Position numbers and translations under genes: made by a program | From: UBA5336 sp964415675 | Lineage (GTDB): Bacteria; Pseudomonadota; Alphaproteobacteria; Caulobacterales; Hyphomonadaceae | Direction: 5' to 3' | Length of the DNA: 64,000 nucleotides | Assembly: GCA_964415675.1 (NCBI GenBank) | Contig: CAYQBG010000004.1 | Span: forward strand, 62,001-126,000 | Shown here: one piece after another, positions 61,276 to 64,000 of the stretch | How the letters are laid out: each line of letters begins with the position of its first letter | Position numbering within the stretch: position 1 is the first letter of the stretch | The notes under the pieces: generated by a model | The model's database searches: none | What the model was told of the DNA's origin: nothing | Seen by the model: only the letters and a program-made list of their open reading frames with translations

Positions 61276-61767
61276 TCAGGCTGCCTTTTGCTGGCGGACG
61301 GCATCAAGGCGCGCCTTGATATCTGTCATCTCAGCAAGAATGCTGCGCAGGCGTTCGGGGCTGCCGGTCGCGCCGGTCGCTGCCGGCTTGTCCGCGGACA
61401 TTTCGGCATCAAATGCCTCGCGAACCTTATCCTGCATTTCGTGGACGGCCAGTCCAGCCGGATCCTCTGCGCCCACCCGCGCCTCGCCAGACAGAACAGC
61501 AATGACGCCCTGTTCGTTCAGCAGGCTCCTGGCGCCTTTCAGCGTCATGCCGCGCTTATGCACAAGAGTCTGGATCGCGCGCAGACCTTCGATGTCGCCA
61601 GGGCGGAAAAGCCGACGACCATCAGGGCGCTTGACCGGTTTCACCTGCCGGGGGAACCGGGTCTCCCAATATCGCAGGACGTGGGTCGGAAGGCCGAGTT
61701 CCTTTGCCGCCTCGCCAATCGAGCGATAGGCTTCTGCACTCTTCTCAATCTTCCTGGCGGCCGACAT
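61276..61767 (-). CDS. MerR-family transcriptional regulator
   Basis: The 163-residue protein has an N-terminal MerR winged helix (YRSIGEAAKELGLPTHVLRYWETRF, then RRLFRPGDIEGLRAIQTL). A coiled-coil/variable C-terminal part has no metal-binding Cys. GGAAGGAT precedes the ATG. It follows ihfA on the same strand, as in many alphaproteobacteria. The effector and targets are unknown. Confidence 0.92.
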   Translation of the reverse strand: MSAARKIEKSAEAYRSIGEAAKELGLPTHVLRYWETRFPRQVKPVKRPDGRRLFRPGDIEGLRAIQTLVHKRGMTLKGARSLLNEQGVIAVLSGEARVGAEDPAGLAVHEMQDKVREAFDAEMSADKPAATGATGSPERLRSILAEMTDIKARLDAVRQQKAA

Positions 61768-61785
61768 GGCGCATATCCTTCCCTG

Positions 61786-62100
61786 CTAGTACTGTCCGTC
61801 GACGGTATCCTTGAGCAGAGGAGACGGGCGGAAGCTGACAACACGACGGGCCGTGATCTTTGCTTCCTGTCCGGTTTTCGGGTTGCGTCCCTCGCGGGCG
61901 CTTTTCTCCCGCACGACAAAATTGCCGAAGCGCGAGAGTTTCACGACCCCTTCTGTCTCCAGCGCGTACCCGATCATGTCCAGCGCATCATCAAGCAGGT
62001 CGCTTGATTCCTGGCGGGTGCAGCCAACCTGACGCACGATCGCATCGGTGACCTCGGCCCGGGTTATGGTCTTGGATGACACAGCGCAGTCTCCACTCAT
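61786..62100 (-). CDS. ihfA: Integration host factor subunit alpha
   Basis: The 104-residue HU/IHF protein has TRAEVTDAIVRQVGCTRQE, GFGNFVVREKS-like RFGNFVVREKSAREGRNP and the beta-arm tip RNPKTGQEAKI. VVSFRPSPLLKD follows. It bends DNA at specific sites as a heterodimer with IHF-beta. The first ATG is used; the ribosome-binding site is weak. Confidence 0.95.
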   Translation of the reverse strand: MSGDCAVSSKTITRAEVTDAIVRQVGCTRQESSDLLDDALDMIGYALETEGVVKLSRFGNFVVREKSAREGRNPKTGQEAKITARRVVSFRPSPLLKDTVDGQY

Positions 62101-62137
62101 AGGTTAAGGGATACGCCCGATATATTAACGAAAACTT

Positions 62138-63112
62138 CTAGATTCGAAAAAGGCTTGCACCCCATGAAAATCCCCCGCCCATCGCCTCGGACAATATCAG
62201 CTGGCCTGGCTGGATGCGGCCATCCTCTATCGCCGTGTTTAGAGCGAGCGGGATAGAGGCGGCCGACGTGTTCCCGTGACGGGCGACTGTCGATACAACA
62301 CGGCTCTCATTGATCGACAGTTTCCTGGCGACGCCATCCAGAATACGCTGATTGGCCTGATGGGGAACGAACCAGTCAATGTCATCCGGGCCAAGACCGT
62401 TTTCGTCGAGAATGGCCTGAACCGCGGACGAAATATTCGTTACCGCATGCTTGAAAACCTTGTTCCCCTGCATGCGCACATGGCCGATGGTCTGGGTCGA
62501 GGACACCCCGCCATCGACGCACAGGAGGTCGGACTTCGTCCCGTCAGTGCGGATATGGTGGGCAATCACTCCGTCCAGAGCACCGGCCTCGCCCGCCTCG
62601 GCGCGCAGGATCGCTGCGCCGCCGCCATCGCCGAACAGCACACAGGTCGTGCGGTCGGACCAGTCGATGATCCGGGAAAACGTCTCCGCTCCGATCACAA
62701 GCGCAGTACGAAACAGGCCCTGACGGAGCATGGTATCGGCTGTCGCGAGGGCAAACAGAAAGCCCGAACAGACGGCCTGGACATCGAAAGCCGCTCCCTC
62801 ACCGGTGCCAAGCTTGGCCTGCACCGCGGTCGCCGTCGCAGGAAATGTGCGGTCGGGCGTGGTCGTTGCCAGGACGATGAGATCGACTTCGCCGGGCGCG
62901 ATCCCGGCGCGTTCCAGCGCCATTCTGGACGCCTCGACGGCAATGTCTGAGGTGAGCTCGCCATCGGCGGCAATATGGCGTTCATGAATACCGGTCCGCT
63001 CGCGAATCCAGTCATCGCTTGTCTCGACAATCCGCGTCAGATCCTCATTGGTCATCACGCATGATGGAAGATAAGCGCCGACGCCGCGGATATGGCTTTT
63101 CAGACGGCTCAT
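62138..63112 (-). CDS. fabH: 3-oxoacyl-ACP synthase III
   Basis: The 324-residue condensing enzyme starts fatty acid synthesis from acetyl-CoA and malonyl-ACP. The Cys-His-Asn triad is clear: DVQAVCSGFLFAL, WFVPHQANQRI and ARHGNTSAASIPLAL. The C-terminus ends in GGGFSWGASLFRI. The start overlaps the plsX stop (ATGA), so the two are coupled. Confidence 0.96.
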   Translation of the reverse strand: MSRLKSHIRGVGAYLPSCVMTNEDLTRIVETSDDWIRERTGIHERHIAADGELTSDIAVEASRMALERAGIAPGEVDLIVLATTTPDRTFPATATAVQAKLGTGEGAAFDVQAVCSGFLFALATADTMLRQGLFRTALVIGAETFSRIIDWSDRTTCVLFGDGGGAAILRAEAGEAGALDGVIAHHIRTDGTKSDLLCVDGGVSSTQTIGHVRMQGNKVFKHAVTNISSAVQAILDENGLGPDDIDWFVPHQANQRILDGVARKLSINESRVVSTVARHGNTSAASIPLALNTAIEDGRIQPGQLILSEAMGGGFSWGASLFRI

Positions 63113-64000
63113 GCCGCGCTCTCCGAGGCCGCCGAGCCGCGCCGTATCCGCGCAAGGCTGGCGGCCACCTCATCCATGTAGTGGCTCAATGCCAGATCCG
63201 CGGCCAGACCCAGGGCCGTGGCAAACCCCTTCACGTCCGTCCCGCCATGACTCTTGACCGAGACGCCATTGAGCCCAAGCAGGACCCCGCCATTGACATT
63301 GCTGGGATCCATTCGCTCGCGCAACCGCTCCAGCCCGCCACGCGCGACGAGTGCGCCGGCCTTGGCCAGCGGAGAAGACGTCAGCGCCTCGCGCACGAAA
63401 TTGGCCACCAGCCGTGCGGTGCCTTCAGCGGTCTTCAGGGCGATATTGCCGGAGAACCCATCTGTGACGACCACATCGACAGTGCCCTCTGAAATGTCAT
63501 TGCCCTCAACGAAGCCGTAATAATTCAGGTCAAGTCCGCTGGACTTGATAAGGTCGGCGGCCCGGCGCACTTCTTCATGACCTTTCATCTCTTCCGAACC
63601 GACATTGAGAATCCCGATCGAGGGACGCGCCACACCGCGAATGGCCCGGGCATAGGCCTCGCCCATGATCGCATAGGTCAGGAGCTGGTGGCCATCCGCT
63701 TCGAGATTGGCACCGACATCCAGCACCACGATGCGCCCCTTCAACGTCGGCCAGAGCGCGGTCATTGCCGGGCGGTGCACCCCGTCAAGCTTGCGCAGGA
63801 CCATCATCGAGATGGCCATCAGCGCGCCCGTATTGCCCGCTGAAACCGAGGCTCGCGCCTCGCCATCCTTCACGCACTGGACGGCACGGAACATGGAAGA
63901 TTCGCGTTTACGCAGCGCCTGGGACGGTTTGTCTTCCATCCCGATCTTAATATCAGTATGGCGCAGTTCGCAGCGCCGCGCGAGTGCCGGATGTGCGTCG
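63109..64000 (-). CDS. plsX: Phosphate acyltransferase PlsX, 5' end cut by window edge
   Basis: The frame is open through the ATG at 63939 to the right edge. The bases 63940-64000 encode LRHTDIKIG immediately before MEDKPSQALRK, which matches internal PlsX sequence, so the true start lies outside the window. The conserved ASVSAGNTGALMA, VLDVGANLEADGHQL, GTVDVVVTDGFSGNIALKT and GVSVKSHGGTD are present. The enzyme makes acyl-phosphate from acyl-ACP for phospholipid synthesis. Confidence 0.95.
   Translation of the reverse strand, partial: DAHPALARRCELRHTDIKIGMEDKPSQALRKRESSMFRAVQCVKDGEARASVSAGNTGALMAISMMVLRKLDGVHRPAMTALWPTLKGRIVVLDVGANLEADGHQLLTYAIMGEAYARAIRGVARPSIGILNVGSEEMKGHEEVRRAADLIKSSGLDLNYYGFVEGNDISEGTVDVVVTDGFSGNIALKTAEGTARLVANFVREALTSSPLAKAGALVARGGLERLRERMDPSNVNGGVLLGLNGVSVKSHGGTDVKGFATALGLAADLALSHYMDEVAASLARIRRGSAASESAA

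Noticed and set aside
1..64000. Search for CRISPR arrays, transposases, integrases, phage genes and toxin-antitoxin pairs
   Set aside because: No regularly spaced repeats and no recognisable mobile-element or toxin motifs were found; the accessory genes at 6332-7886 lack any such signature.

Overview
The window is GC-rich, densely coded chromosomal DNA of an alphaproteobacterium, most likely from the Caulobacterales/Maricaulales/Hyphomonadales group. The evidence is a MipZ-type division ATPase next to panC, the plsX-fabH-ihfA-merR-tRNA-Pro block, DUF1489, a plant-type glutamate-cysteine ligase, a K+-independent H+-pyrophosphatase and a long ExbB/TtpC-type TonB cluster. No phage, transposase, integrase, CRISPR array or rRNA operon was seen. 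Both edges cut genes: a GT-C membrane glycosyltransferase on the left and plsX on the right.

Layout. 1-5.7 kb: lipid-linked sugar transfer genes (STT3-like GT-C, GT2, GtrA), an MFS exporter, a GmhB-like HAD phosphatase and two small proteins. 5.7-7.9 kb: a non-coding stretch, then two unrecognised, AT-rich, membrane-anchored genes lodged directly behind gyrB. 7.9-20 kb: gyrB, a lipoprotein oligopeptidase, an S41 lipoprotein protease, msrB, an acyl-CoA ligase/MaoC operon with small membrane proteins (one broken by an in-frame stop), a hydrolase and a proline-rich exported protein. 20-30 kb: a nitronate monooxygenase-like enzyme, a complete TonB2-type energising system (DUF3450, TtpC, ExbB, two ExbD, TonB, TPR), tRNA-Gln and sppA.

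30.2-38.2 kb is the most interesting locus: two divergent operons sharing one AT-rich control region. Leftward are a rhodanese, an RND adaptor, an RND pump and an ArsR-family repressor. Rightward are a sulfide:quinone oxidoreductase with the canonical cysteines, a DUF2892 membrane protein and a TolC-like outer membrane channel. Together they look like a persulfide-sensing sulfide oxidation unit that carries its own tripartite efflux pump.

38.2-54.6 kb is mostly housekeeping: an AlkK/DmdB-type acyl-CoA ligase, gshA, rsmE, an aldehyde dehydrogenase, ubiA with an unusual repeat-bearing N-terminal tail, a desaturase, DUF2237, a DsbA-like protein, speE, an M28 peptidase, rlmJ, an orphan histidine kinase, and a flavin oxidoreductase coupled to a hotdog thioesterase. 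54.7-64 kb carries hppA, thiL, a REP-like palindrome, mipZ, panC, DUF1489, tRNA-Pro, a MerR regulator, ihfA, fabH and plsX. Several start codons were moved from the longest open frame on the basis of ribosome-binding sites, signal peptides or gene overlaps. Four genes appear to start with TTG.
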